From Caccovicinus sp964425595 (GTDB lineage Bacteria > Bacillota > Clostridia > Lachnospirales > Lachnospiraceae), in contig CAYRMW010000007.1 of NCBI GenBank assembly GCA_964425595.1, forward strand, positions 1 to 57,262: DNA of 57,262 nt, in the 5' to 3' direction. Below, one piece after another: positions 25,375 through 34,028 of the stretch. The notes under the pieces were generated by a model. That model searched no databases and was not told the DNA's origin. It saw only the letters and a program-made list of their open reading frames with translations. The translations under genes and the position numbers were made by a program. How positions within the stretch are numbered: the stretch's first letter is position 1; the number at the start of each line of letters is the position of its first letter.

Positions 25375-26793
25375 TCATCCGATCCGCCAGGCCTTGCGAA
25401 GGCTGCTGAGGCCCCGCTCGATCTCCCCACCGCTCAGGCTGGCATAGCCCAGCAGCACCGTAGGGGAAGACGGGTAGGCTTCCGGACAGATAAAGTACCC
25501 GGACAGCCCGTAGACCCGTACTCCCTGTTCCCGCGCCGTCCTTTCTAATTCCTCTTCCGTATGCCTGCCGCTCCGGTCTGTCAGAAGCACATGCAGGCCG
25601 GCATACTCTCCGCCGATGGAAAAATCCCGTTCAAAGTCCCGAAGCCCGCCAAGAAGCAGGTCATGCTTGCTTTTATAGACCGCCCGCATCCGGTTCAGGT
25701 GACGTTCGTAATGCCCTTCCGTCAGGAACTGATAAAGGATGTTCTGGTCAAGGCGGTTGACCGTACCCGAAAAGAAGCCCGCCCTCTCCCGATACCGCTT
25801 CATCAGCCTCTCCGGAAGGACCAGAAAACCGGTACGGATGGCAGGCGCGATGGATTTGGAAAAGGTTCCGATATAGATCACCCGGCCGTTCTGATCCATG
25901 CCCTGGAGAGCCGGCACTGGTTTCCCCCGGTAGCGAAATTCGCTGTCGTAATCATCTTCGATCAGATACCTTCCTTCCCGCTCGTATGCCCAGGAAAGAA
26001 GCTCCTGCCTTCGCCGCACCGACATCACCGTGCCCATGGGATACTGATGGGAGGGCATGACATAGACGGTATCTGCGTCCCGGCCCGGCCCCGACGCTAA
26101 CGCCGAAGCCTTCATGCCGTTTTTATCCATGGCGATCGGCCGCACCGGATAGCCCTGGCTGCAGAAGACACGGTAAGCCTGCTTATACGTCGGATCCTCC
26201 ATCGCGATCACGCGGTCTTTCCCCAGGATCAGGGAAAGCAGCATCAGCAGATACTCACTCCCGGCGCCGATGATGATCTGATCCGGCCGGCAGCAAACGC
26301 CCCTGGCCGAATGGAGGTAGCTGCCTATGGCCTGCCGGAGGGCATACTCTCCCTGCGGGTCGCCGTTGGAAAACAGGGCTTTGTTGTCATTCACCAGAAT
26401 ATTCCGGCTGATCTTCCTCCAGACCGCAAACGGAAACCGGTCCAGATCGATACCGCGCGGAGAAAAGTCCACGGCGATCCCCCCGGTTTCCTCTTTTTGT
26501 TCCGGGACAAAAGAACCTCCGGCGATCTCTCTGACCTCAACTAATTCCTCGATCTGCGCCACATAATAGCCTCTGTATGGCCTTGACTCGATATAACCCT
26601 CCGAGAGAAGCTGGTCGTAGGCCATCTGGGTCGTACTGCGGCTGACCTTCAGATTTTCCGCCAGGATACGGGTGGACGGCAGACGGCTTCCCGCCGTCAG
26701 ATGCCCCCGGCGGATCTCTTCTTTGATAAAACGATAGATCTGCTCATACATGGGGACCGTCCCCCTGCCGTCCAAAGGAATCATCAGTTCCAT
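25375..26793 (-). CDS. MocR/PdxR-type regulator (GntR helix-turn-helix plus aminotransferase domain)
   Basis: PLP-binding transcription factor of 472 residues. N-terminal GntR winged helix (about 10-80: MYEQIYRFIKEEI, GSRLPSTRILAENLKVSRST, YIESRPYRGYYV). The C-terminal fold-type I aminotransferase domain has the PLP Lys in GTFSKSIAPAIR and the IEDDYDSEFRY motif of the family. PdxR members control vitamin B6 synthesis, others control GABA or taurine use; no pdxS/pdxT or transport gene lies nearby, so the target is unknown. It starts 43 bases after glnS and may be cotranscribed with it. Confidence 0.92.
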   Translation of the reverse strand: MELMIPLDGRGTVPMYEQIYRFIKEEIRRGHLTAGSRLPSTRILAENLKVSRSTTQMAYDQLLSEGYIESRPYRGYYVAQIEELVEVREIAGGSFVPEQKEETGGIAVDFSPRGIDLDRFPFAVWRKISRNILVNDNKALFSNGDPQGEYALRQAIGSYLHSARGVCCRPDQIIIGAGSEYLLMLLSLILGKDRVIAMEDPTYKQAYRVFCSQGYPVRPIAMDKNGMKASALASGPGRDADTVYVMPSHQYPMGTVMSVRRRQELLSWAYEREGRYLIEDDYDSEFRYRGKPVPALQGMDQNGRVIYIGTFSKSIAPAIRTGFLVLPERLMKRYRERAGFFSGTVNRLDQNILYQFLTEGHYERHLNRMRAVYKSKHDLLLGGLRDFERDFSIGGEYAGLHVLLTDRSGRHTEEELERTAREQGVRVYGLSGYFICPEAYPSSPTVLLGYASLSGGEIERGLSSLRKAWRIG

Positions 26794-26836
26794 AGCCGTT
26801 CCTTTCTCCGTCCGTCCCCTTCCGGCGCATCCCGGT

Positions 26837-28531
26837 TTATTTCGGAAGCTTAAAGGAGCTTTTCAGGGAGACAATCCGGTTAAATACCGGGTTTCCCGGC
26901 TTGCTGTCCCGGCAGTCCGCGCAGAAATAGCCGTTCCGCATAAACTGGAAGCTGTCATAGGCCGAGGCATCCGCCAGCGCCGGCTCCACCCGGCAGTGAG
27001 ACAGGACCGTAAGGGAATTGGGGTTCAGATTCAGACTGCCGTCCTCGTTCATCTTTCCCTTTTCCTCATCCACGATGTTCTCATACAGGCGGCACTCCAC
27101 CTCTTTGGATGAAGCTGCCTCTACCCAATGGATGGTTCCCTTGACCTTTCTCGCGTTGAACCCGGACCCGCTCCTTGTTTCCGGGTCATAGCTACAGTGC
27201 ACCACCGTCACCCTGCCCTCTTCGTCTTTCTCAAAGCCGGTGCAGGTCACGAAATAAGCGCCGAACAGGCGAACCTCATTGCCGGGGAAGAGGCGGAAAT
27301 ATTTCTTCGGCGGCTCCTCCATAAAATCCTCGCGCTCGATATACAGTTCCCGGCTAAACAGGACCTTCCTGCTTCCCAGCGCCTCATTCTCCAGATTGTT
27401 TGGGATGTCCATCTCCTCGGTCACGCCCTCCGGATAATTGTCGATCACCAGCTTCACCGGGTCCAGCACCGCCATCATGCGGGCCCTTTTCAGCTTCAGA
27501 TCCTCACGGATACAGTATTCCAGCATCGCGTAGTCCACGGAACTGTTGGCCTTGGACACGCCCACCAGCTCCACAAACATCTTGATGGACTCCGGGGTAT
27601 ATCCTCTGCGGCGCAGGGCAGCGATGGAGACCAGACGGGGATCATCCCAGCCGTCCACAATCCCATCTTCCACCAGCTTCTTGATGTAGCGTTTTCCTGT
27701 AACCACGTTCGTCAGGTACAGTTTGGCAAACTCGATCTGGCGGGGCGGCTCTTTAAATTCACATTCCCGCACGACCCAGTCGTAGAGCGGACGGTGATCC
27801 TCAAACTCCAGCGTACAGATGGAGTGGGTCACGTGCTCGATGGCATCCTCGATGGGGTGGGCGAAATCATACATGGGGTAGATGCACCACTCATCGCCGG
27901 TATTGTGGTGGCTCATGTGGGCTACCCGGTAGATCACCGGATCGCGCATGTTGATATTGGGCGAAGCCATATCGATCTTTGCCCGGAGCACCTTCTCGCC
28001 ATCCGCGTATTCCCCTGCCCGCATCCGGGCAAACAGCTCCAGGTTCTCCTCCACCGACCGGTTCCGGTACGGGCTCTCCCTTCCCGGCGTATTAAAATCG
28101 CCCCGGTATTCCCGGATCTCCTCGGCGGAAAGATCACAGACAAAAGCCTTGCCCTTCTTGATCAGGAAGACCGCGCACGCATACATCTGTTCAAAATAAT
28201 TCGACGCGAAAAACAGGCGGTCCTCAAAGTCCGCACCCAGCCACCGGACGTCGGCGATGATGGATTCGACAAATTCGGTCTTCTCCTTGGTGGGATTGGT
28301 ATCGTCAAAGCGCAGGTTGAACTTTCCATTGTACTTCTTTGCCAGGCCGTAGTTGAGAAGGATAGACTTGGCATGTCCGATGTGAAGGTAACCGTTTGGT
28401 TCCGGCGGGAAACGGGTCTGGACATGGTCGTATACTCCCTCCGCCAGGTCTTTTTCAATCTCGAGCTCGATGAAATGCTTCGAGACCACTTCCTTATCTT
28501 CGGCCTCCGCAGTCAGATTCTTTGTTTCCAT
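26837..28531 (-). CDS. glnS: Glutaminyl-tRNA synthetase
   Basis: Class I aminoacyl-tRNA synthetase that charges tRNA-Gln (564 residues). The HIGH region is PPEPNGYLHIGHAKS near residue 40. The family-typical DGWDDPRL and LRRRGYTPESIK follow the second signature. Where E. coli GlnRS has VMSKRKL, this protein has VVTGKRYIK: the Lys is kept, but Met-Ser is replaced by Thr-Gly. The C-terminal anticodon-binding barrels carry RLFPGNEVRLFGAYF and GTIHWVEA, typical of GlnRS rather than GluRS. Start ATG 28531 has GGAGGA 8 bases ahead; the frame extends 48 codons further without a ribosome binding site. No T-box leader was seen. Confidence 0.95.
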   Translation of the reverse strand: METKNLTAEAEDKEVVSKHFIELEIEKDLAEGVYDHVQTRFPPEPNGYLHIGHAKSILLNYGLAKKYNGKFNLRFDDTNPTKEKTEFVESIIADVRWLGADFEDRLFFASNYFEQMYACAVFLIKKGKAFVCDLSAEEIREYRGDFNTPGRESPYRNRSVEENLELFARMRAGEYADGEKVLRAKIDMASPNINMRDPVIYRVAHMSHHNTGDEWCIYPMYDFAHPIEDAIEHVTHSICTLEFEDHRPLYDWVVRECEFKEPPRQIEFAKLYLTNVVTGKRYIKKLVEDGIVDGWDDPRLVSIAALRRRGYTPESIKMFVELVGVSKANSSVDYAMLEYCIREDLKLKRARMMAVLDPVKLVIDNYPEGVTEEMDIPNNLENEALGSRKVLFSRELYIEREDFMEEPPKKYFRLFPGNEVRLFGAYFVTCTGFEKDEEGRVTVVHCSYDPETRSGSGFNARKVKGTIHWVEAASSKEVECRLYENIVDEEKGKMNEDGSLNLNPNSLTVLSHCRVEPALADASAYDSFQFMRNGYFCADCRDSKPGNPVFNRIVSLKSSFKLPK

Positions 28532-28759
28532 AAAACGCTTCCTCCATTCCGTAAAAATCCTCCGCCCGGCAGACATCCGCGCCAATGTGCCCAGCGCGCC
28601 GCCGTCCGTGCATGCGATGCGACGCGCCTGTCGGCCTTTCGCGCATCCATAATGTGCTATCATAACACATTTCATCCACCGGGAAAAGAGGAATCCCGAT
28701 TTTTTAAGCCTTCCCGGTGATAAAAACGCGTGGTCCGGGCAGGGTCAAAGGAAGCGCGC

Positions 28760-28806
28760 AAAAAAAAGAGCGGTAGCCGCGCCTTAGCCCTGTCCCGCTC
28801 TTTTCT
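28760..28806 (-). terminator. Terminator of the DUF2325 gene
   Basis: Arms AAAGAGCGG and CCGCTCTTT with a 21-base loop, flanked by A-run and T-run, so it can work both ways. It lies 16 bases past the DUF2325 stop. Confidence 0.85.
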
Positions 28807-28822
28807 CTCTGAACCGCTCTGC

Positions 28823-29113
28823 CTATGCTGTCCGTCCGGTCTCCCGCTCCAGGATATCCGTCAGTGCCGCCTTGCTGCTGGTGTGACAGCGGACGACTCT
28901 GGCGTTGGAGCGCTTCGCCTCTTCCAGGGCGCAGCGCACCATCTTGTGCGATACCGTATTTGTAAACAGCACCACCAGATCCGGCCGACCAATCTGCTTG
29001 GCCAGATTGGCGCTCATCTGGGTAAATACTTTCGCGCTGCAGCGGTATCCTTTACAGATCTTTTCATATTGATAGACCATCCGGTCATGTCCTCCTATGA
29101 TCACCACGCTCAT
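28823..29113 (-). CDS. DUF2325 family protein
   Basis: Small soluble protein (96 residues). DUF2325 features are the N-terminal VVIIGGHDRM, the central RPDLVVLFTNTVSHKMV and the RVVRCHTSSKAAL end. The GGHDRM start resembles nucleotide-binding loops, but no activity is known to me. AAAGGAGGAG lies 7 bases before the ATG. Monocistronic: a promoter with a dyad just downstream of the -10, and a strong terminator. Confidence 0.88.
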   Translation of the reverse strand: MSVVIIGGHDRMVYQYEKICKGYRCSAKVFTQMSANLAKQIGRPDLVVLFTNTVSHKMVRCALEEAKRSNARVVRCHTSSKAALTDILERETGRTA

Positions 29114-29129
29114 CTTAACTCCTCCTTTG

Positions 29130-29145
29130 GTTAGCGTCGACTAAC
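29130..29145. promoter_or_regulatory. Dyad GTTAG-N6-CTAAC in the DUF2325 leader
   Basis: GTTAG CGTCGA CTAAC begins 12 bases downstream of the -10. A similar dyad stands in the same position at the eno promoter (47981-48000). Confidence 0.45.
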
Positions 29146-29157
29146 TTCTGTAAGAGC

Positions 29158-29187
29158 ATCATACCACAGATACCCTGCCCCGTGCAA
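29158..29187 (-). promoter_or_regulatory. Promoter of the DUF2325 gene
   Basis: Minus strand TTGCAC (29182-29187), 18-base spacer, TATGAT (29158-29163). Confidence 0.65.
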
Positions 29188-29328
29188 CCTTTCTTTCGCG
29201 GATTTATTCTCAATTTCCGAACCATCCGCCGCGGACCGCTTTTCCCCGCCCGCGGGCAGTGTCTTGTGAAGCAGGCAGCGCGTGGTAAAGCAATCGGCGC
29301 ACGGCGAGGCGGGCGGCAGGCTTCCTTC

Positions 29329-29357
29329 TTGCCTTCCCGGGGAAATTGGGGTATAAT
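29329..29357 (+). promoter_or_regulatory. Promoter of the DUF4317 gene
   Basis: TTGCCT (29329-29334), 17-base spacer, TATAAT (29352-29357). It lies in the 332-base gap between the DUF2325 and DUF4317 starts; no gene is seen in the rest of the gap. Confidence 0.65.
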
Positions 29358-29445
29358 GACGCAGAATGAGCGCATTGTGAGCGCCGCTTTCCCGCCGCGC
29401 CGTCCGCGGCGGCTATATTATCTGCAAAGGTGGTCATACAGCATT

Positions 29446-30621
29446 ATGAATAAAAAAGAAGTAGCCGAGATTCGGAAGCAGTTTACACCGGAGAATTGTG
29501 CCATCACCCGGATCTGCTGCTGTTATGTAGACGGGGAGAAAAACAAAAAGGCAGAAACCGCCGAAGCGTTTCTGTCCCTTCCGGAAGAAGAACGGTTTAA
29601 ATATTTTGAGATCTTCCGAAAGACGCTTTCCGGAACGATCGGAAAAAATCTCCTGACGATGGATTTCCCCATGGATTCCGAGATGCCCGGCGGCGGCCAG
29701 CACTTCCTGCTGAAGCTGCGAAACAGTCATCTGGAAGACAGCGAGCTTCTGGAGCAATTCTATGACAGGGTGATCGACAGCTATGATTACGGTGAAAACT
29801 ACCTGATCGTGCTGATCCACGCCATGTATGACATTCCGGGAAGATCGTCCGATCATCTGGAGCTGTTCGACGCCTCCGATGAGGTCTTTGACCATATCCT
29901 CTGCTCGATCTGCCCGGTGAAGCTCTCTAAGGCCGGCCTCTCCTACGACGCGCAGGAAAACTGCTTCCGCAACCGCACCCGGGACTGGATCGTGGAACGG
30001 CCTGACCGGGGATTTCTCTTCCCCGCATTCCATGACCGGAGCACCGACCTGCACGGCCTCCTGTACTGGTCAAGGGATCCGGAAGATCTGCACGAGACGT
30101 TTGTCGACGCCATGACCGGATGCGCCATGCCGATGACCGCGAAGGACCAGAAAGAGACCTTCAACACGCTGATCGAAGAGACATTGGGAGAAACCTGCGA
30201 TTATCACCTGGTCCGCAGCATCCATGAGCATCTGACCGATATGCTGGAAGAAAAGGGCGACGATCCCGAGCCGCTGCTTCTGGATAAGCAGCAGGTTCGC
30301 CGTCTGCTGGAAGAAAGCGGCGCCAACGAAGAAAAGATGGAATCCTTTGATTACCACTTCGATCAGGCCGCCGGAGAAAAGGCTTCGCTTCTGGTCGCCA
30401 ACGTGGCGAACACACGTAAATTCGAAGTAAAGACACCCGTCATCACCGTCCAGGTGGACCCGGACTGCGCGGAACTGGTGGAAACCCGGATCATCAACGG
30501 CCGCAGGTGCCTCGTGATCGGGATCGACGACAAGGTGCTGGTCAACGGCATCGCCGTCTCTGCCACCGAAAAGGACAAAGAAAATCAGGCGCAAAGCGGC
30601 CCGGAAATATTTCTTCCCTAG
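29446..30621 (+). CDS. DUF4317 family protein
   Basis: Protein of 391 residues of the DUF4317 family, known to me mostly from Lachnospiraceae. Recognisable stretches are MNKKEVAEIRKQFTPENC, ITRICCCYVDGEK, the FPMDSEMPGGGQHFLL segment and the C-terminal half with VKTPVITVQVDP. No transmembrane segment and no enzyme motif. The longer frame starting further upstream would overlap its own promoter; ATG 29446 is preceded by AAAGGTGG at a rather long spacing of about 12 bases. It ends tail to tail with the Nudix gene, the two stop codons sharing the palindrome CTAG. Confidence 0.85.
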   Translation: MNKKEVAEIRKQFTPENCAITRICCCYVDGEKNKKAETAEAFLSLPEEERFKYFEIFRKTLSGTIGKNLLTMDFPMDSEMPGGGQHFLLKLRNSHLEDSELLEQFYDRVIDSYDYGENYLIVLIHAMYDIPGRSSDHLELFDASDEVFDHILCSICPVKLSKAGLSYDAQENCFRNRTRDWIVERPDRGFLFPAFHDRSTDLHGLLYWSRDPEDLHETFVDAMTGCAMPMTAKDQKETFNTLIEETLGETCDYHLVRSIHEHLTDMLEEKGDDPEPLLLDKQQVRRLLEESGANEEKMESFDYHFDQAAGEKASLLVANVANTRKFEVKTPVITVQVDPDCAELVETRIINGRRCLVIGIDDKVLVNGIAVSATEKDKENQAQSGPEIFLP

Positions 30622-30631
30622 AAATATTTCC
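30603..30631. other. Hairpin over two overlapping stop codons
   Basis: Perfect 11-bp arms GGAAATATTTC and GAAATATTTCC around a 7-base loop. It spans the last codons and stops of the convergent DUF4317 and Nudix genes, and may serve both transcripts as a 3' end structure. There is no long U-run. Confidence 0.6.
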
Positions 30632-31070
30632 TCGAGCCCCAGAGATTGGCCTTCTTTAAGTCCAGGTATTCATTATAGGCCTTTTCCAGAATCTGCTTTT
30701 CATTGGAAAATTTCAGCAGATGATAGGCCTCGTAGTACTTATAGTAACCGGAATCAACAAAATGTTCCTCCCGCTGCGGCTTGCTGTAGTAGCTGTCGGC
30801 CATCATCAGGTACCAGTGCACATCCTTCTCCACCACGTCCTGCGGCGTGTTGAAGGTATATCTGCTCTTTCCGATGTACTTGATGATGGAGGCGCTCACG
30901 CCCGTCTCTTCCCTGACTTCCCGCAGCGCCGTCTCCTTGTAGTCTTCCCCAACCTCTACCGTACCTTTCGGCAAAACCCATCCTTCATACTTGTTCTTGT
31001 AATTCTTATACAGAACCAGGATCTTACCGCGAAAAATAACCACACCGCCGCAGCTCGTTGCTTCAATCAT
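30618..31070 (-). CDS. Nudix hydrolase
   Basis: Nucleoside-diphosphate-type pyrophosphatase (150 residues). The Nudix box reads GxVEVGEDYKETALREVREETG (about residues 39-60), complete, with the REVREE metal-binding helix. The preceding GWVLPKG is typical of diadenosine or sugar-nucleotide hydrolases, but the substrate is open. Own promoter; overlaps the convergent DUF4317 gene by 4 bases. Confidence 0.92.
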   Translation of the reverse strand: MIEATSCGGVVIFRGKILVLYKNYKNKYEGWVLPKGTVEVGEDYKETALREVREETGVSASIIKYIGKSRYTFNTPQDVVEKDVHWYLMMADSYYSKPQREEHFVDSGYYKYYEAYHLLKFSNEKQILEKAYNEYLDLKKANLWGSRKYF

Positions 31071-31152
31071 CGCGCAATCCCTCCTGACTGGCCGCCGGCG
31101 AGGACCCGCTCCTCCCCGGCGGCTGTTGGTGTGTCATCAACAGACTGGATTC

Positions 31153-31181
31153 AGTATACCTCTTTTCCAGATCAGATGCAA
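31153..31181 (-). promoter_or_regulatory. Promoter of the Nudix gene
   Basis: Minus strand TTGCAT (31176-31181), 17-base spacer, TATACT (31153-31158), directly after the end of the molybdenum hydroxylase gene. Confidence 0.65.
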
Positions 31182-31197
31182 GATATTCTTAGCCCGC

Positions 31198-33570
31198 CTA
31201 CCCGGCAAAGACCTCCGGGTGAATCGCCCGGCAGACTTTTTCCGCCGTGACGGGCAACTCCCGGATCCGAGCGCCGCAGGCATGGTACACGGCCGAGGCA
31301 ATGGCCGGCGACGGCGTGTTGATCACGATCTCGCCGATGGACTTCGCGCCAAACGGCCCGGTCGGCTCATAGCTCGGCGCGAATTCCACGCGGATCGTCC
31401 CGACGTCCAGCCGCGTGGGGATCTTGTACTGCATCAGGGAATTTTCATAAACGCGTCCGGTCTTTGCGTAGGTCACATCCTCATAAAGGGCCATCCCGAT
31501 CCCCTGGGCAAGGCCGCCCTCGGCCTGCACACGGGCCAGGTTGGGATTTACGACCGTCCCGCAGTCTACGACCGCCGCGTAATCCAGAAGCTCCACATGA
31601 CCGGTCTCCAGATCTACCTCCACCTCGGCCATGCCGGCCATAAAGGGTGGCGGGGAGACCGGCGACGTGTGCGATTCGCAGGCGGACAGCGCGTCCTCAT
31701 TAAAATGCATCGAACGGTTCCCGATCTCTTTTATGGTGATCTCCTCATCCGTCCCCAGACGGCGGACGGTCTTTCCGTCAAATTCCAGCTCATCCGGCGT
31801 GCAGCTTAAATACTCGGCCGCCTTCTTCATGATCTTTTCCCGCAGTGTCTGGCAGGTCTTGACAACCGCCATGCCCGTCAGATAGGTGGTGCTGGAGGCA
31901 TAGGAGCCGGAATCGTAGGGAGACAGGTCCGTGTCGGTCCCGTAAACCACGATATCTTCATAGCTGCACTCCATGCAGTCGGCGGCGATCTGCGCCAGGA
32001 TGGTGTCGCAGCCGGTCCCCATATCGGTACAGCCCACCGTCAGCACGTAAAATCCATCGTCATTGATCTTCATGGAGACGCTTCCGACGTCGGTGCTGCT
32101 GATCGCGGAACCCTGCATGGCCAGGGCCACGCCCACGCCGCGGACTTTTCCGTTCCCCATGTCTCTGCGGGGGAATTTCTCCTTCCATCCGATCATCTCC
32201 GCCGCTCTGGCCAGGCAGCGGTCCAGCGCGCAGCTGGCCGCGGTCTCGCCGTAATACGCCGGCATGATATCACCCTGGCGGACCATATTCTTTTCCCGCA
32301 GTGCCACCGGATCCATGGAAAGCCGGTCGGCCAGCTCATTGACCGCGCTCTCCAGGGCAAAGATCCCCTGGGTAGCGCCGTACCCCCGGTAGGCGCCGGC
32401 CGACATGTGGTTGGTATATACCACATCGTAGGCAAAGCGGAAGGCCTTTGACCGGTAAAGCGGGATGGATTTGTGTCCGGACAGGCCCACGGTCGTCGGG
32501 CCGTGCTCCCCATAGGCGCCGGTATTGGACAGGGTGTAGACATCGATGGCCTGGATCATCCCTTCTTCGTCCGCGCCCAGGCGCACCCGCACCTCCATCT
32601 CATGACGGGGCGAAGAGGCGATCTGGGACTCGTAGCGGCTGTACACCATCTTCGCCGGCTGTCCGGTCATCCAGGTGACCACCGCCGGGTACATCTCCAT
32701 CACCGCTGTCTGCTTGGCGCCGAAGCCGCCGCCGATCCTTGGCTTGATCACCCGGATCTTTGATTTTGGGATATCCAGCGCGTGGCCCAGGATCCGTCTG
32801 ACATGGAAGGGCACCTGGGTGGAAGAGACCACGTTCAGGCGGCCGTAGGTGTCCAGATAGGTAAAGGCCCGGAAGGTCTCCATCATGGCCTGCTGATTGG
32901 CCTTGACGTGATAGGCCTCGTCGATCACATGGGCGCACGTCTTCAGAATGCCGTCCACGTCGCCGTGCTCATCACAGGCCGACGCGCAGAGGTTTCTGCG
33001 GTTGTCCGCGCCCACCGGCACCAGGCTCCTCCAGTCATCCTCCGGGTGGACCAGGACCGGGTTGTCCTTTGCCGTGCAAAAATCCAGCACCGCCTCCAGG
33101 ACCTGGTACTTCACCCGGATCAGCTTCATGGCCCGGTCCACGGCCTCCTCCGTCTCGCCTGCCACGATCACCGCCGGGTCTCCCACGAAGCGGACCCGCC
33201 GGTCCAGGATCAGACGGTCGTAGGGGCTCGGTTCCGGATAGGTCTGCCCGGCCAGCGTAAAGCGCTTCTGCGGCATGTCCTGCCAGGTAAGGATGCACGC
33301 GATCCCCGGCACCTTCTCCGCCGCGGACGTCTCGATCTTCTCGATCAGCGCGTGGGCGTGCGGACTGCGGATGACCTTGACCACCAGACAGTTGGCCGGG
33401 GAAATATCATCCGTGTAGACCGGCTTTCCGGTCACCAGCGCCATCGCGTCCTTTTTGATGACCCCGGCACCCACCAGTTTTCCGCCGTGTTCTTCCGCCG
33501 CCTGTTGGTTAAACCTTACTTCCTGTTCATTGCCCTTTACCGGGCCGCCGAAGCCTCTTGCTGAACGCAT
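31198..33570 (-). CDS. Molybdenum hydroxylase, large (molybdopterin-binding) subunit
   Basis: Catalytic subunit of a xanthine-dehydrogenase-type enzyme (790 residues). Seen are the hammerhead-domain start GKPVYTDDI, the GGGFGAKQ loop, AYRGYGATQGIF and the C-terminal KSIGEI with the active-site Glu. With the FeS and FAD subunits encoded just upstream it forms the usual three-gene enzyme, which hydroxylates a heteroaromatic such as a purine or nicotinate-like ring. The substrate cannot be inferred and no purine pathway genes are adjacent. ATG 33570 is chosen because AAAGGAGGAAGG precedes it; it overlaps the FeS-subunit gene by 34 bases. Confidence 0.9.
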   Translation of the reverse strand: MRSARGFGGPVKGNEQEVRFNQQAAEEHGGKLVGAGVIKKDAMALVTGKPVYTDDISPANCLVVKVIRSPHAHALIEKIETSAAEKVPGIACILTWQDMPQKRFTLAGQTYPEPSPYDRLILDRRVRFVGDPAVIVAGETEEAVDRAMKLIRVKYQVLEAVLDFCTAKDNPVLVHPEDDWRSLVPVGADNRRNLCASACDEHGDVDGILKTCAHVIDEAYHVKANQQAMMETFRAFTYLDTYGRLNVVSSTQVPFHVRRILGHALDIPKSKIRVIKPRIGGGFGAKQTAVMEMYPAVVTWMTGQPAKMVYSRYESQIASSPRHEMEVRVRLGADEEGMIQAIDVYTLSNTGAYGEHGPTTVGLSGHKSIPLYRSKAFRFAYDVVYTNHMSAGAYRGYGATQGIFALESAVNELADRLSMDPVALREKNMVRQGDIMPAYYGETAASCALDRCLARAAEMIGWKEKFPRRDMGNGKVRGVGVALAMQGSAISSTDVGSVSMKINDDGFYVLTVGCTDMGTGCDTILAQIAADCMECSYEDIVVYGTDTDLSPYDSGSYASSTTYLTGMAVVKTCQTLREKIMKKAAEYLSCTPDELEFDGKTVRRLGTDEEITIKEIGNRSMHFNEDALSACESHTSPVSPPPFMAGMAEVEVDLETGHVELLDYAAVVDCGTVVNPNLARVQAEGGLAQGIGMALYEDVTYAKTGRVYENSLMQYKIPTRLDVGTIRVEFAPSYEPTGPFGAKSIGEIVINTPSPAIASAVYHACGARIRELPVTAEKVCRAIHPEVFAG

Positions 33571-34028
33571 CCGCCTTCCTCCTTTCGGTTCAGATACTTC
33601 ACGACTGCCCGCAGCTGCGACATATAGCCGCTGCAGCGGCACAAATTCCCCGCCAGGTATTCCTTGATCTCTTCCTCGTTCGGGTCAGTCAGCTCACGCT
33701 CCATGGCCAGGACATTCATCAGCAGCCCGGGGCTGCAGTAGCCGCACTGCTCGCCGCCCTCTCTGGCCAGGAAACGGCCGGCTTCTTGCGCCTCCTCCTG
33801 CAGTCCCTCCAGGGTCGTCACCTGCCTCCCCTGCACTCTGGCCGCCAGGACGGAGCAGGAGAGGACCGGCTTTCCCTCCACCATCACCGTGCACAGGCCG
33901 CAGTTTGCCGTCTCGCATCCCCGCTTTACGCTGAAGCATCCCAGCCTCCGCACCAGGTCCAGAAGGAGGGTGTCTGCCCCGATCTCCGTGCGGACTGTTT
34001 TCCCATTTAACTGAAATTCCAGTTTCAT
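33537..34028 (-). CDS. Molybdenum hydroxylase, [2Fe-2S] subunit
   Basis: Small subunit with two iron-sulfur clusters (163 residues). The plant-ferredoxin-type N-terminal domain has CETANCGLC and VLSCSVLA. The C-terminal helical domain has CGYCSPG and NLCRCSGY. All eight expected cysteines are in place. The start overlaps the FAD-subunit stop (ATGA), so translation is coupled. Extra C-terminal residues (KEEGGCVQQEASAAR) overlap the large-subunit start. Confidence 0.92.
   Translation of the reverse strand: MKLEFQLNGKTVRTEIGADTLLLDLVRRLGCFSVKRGCETANCGLCTVMVEGKPVLSCSVLAARVQGRQVTTLEGLQEEAQEAGRFLAREGGEQCGYCSPGLLMNVLAMERELTDPNEEEIKEYLAGNLCRCSGYMSQLRAVVKYLNRKEEGGCVQQEASAAR

Noticed and set aside
24503..25378. 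Ser-rich frame of 291 codons opposite the acidic protein at 24417
   Set aside because: Antisense of Asp/Glu/Ala codons gives Ser-rich nonsense; the plus-strand frame has the good ribosome binding site and a plausible anchor.
27128..28720. Open frame of 530 codons on the plus strand opposite glnS
   Set aside because: It is antisense to a certain gene, has no recognisable domain and no ribosome binding site; long antisense frames are common in GC-rich coding DNA.
28532..28822. T-box or other riboswitch upstream of glnS
   Set aside because: No specifier loop or antiterminator was visible; the stretch includes the DUF2325 terminator and otherwise shows nothing clear.
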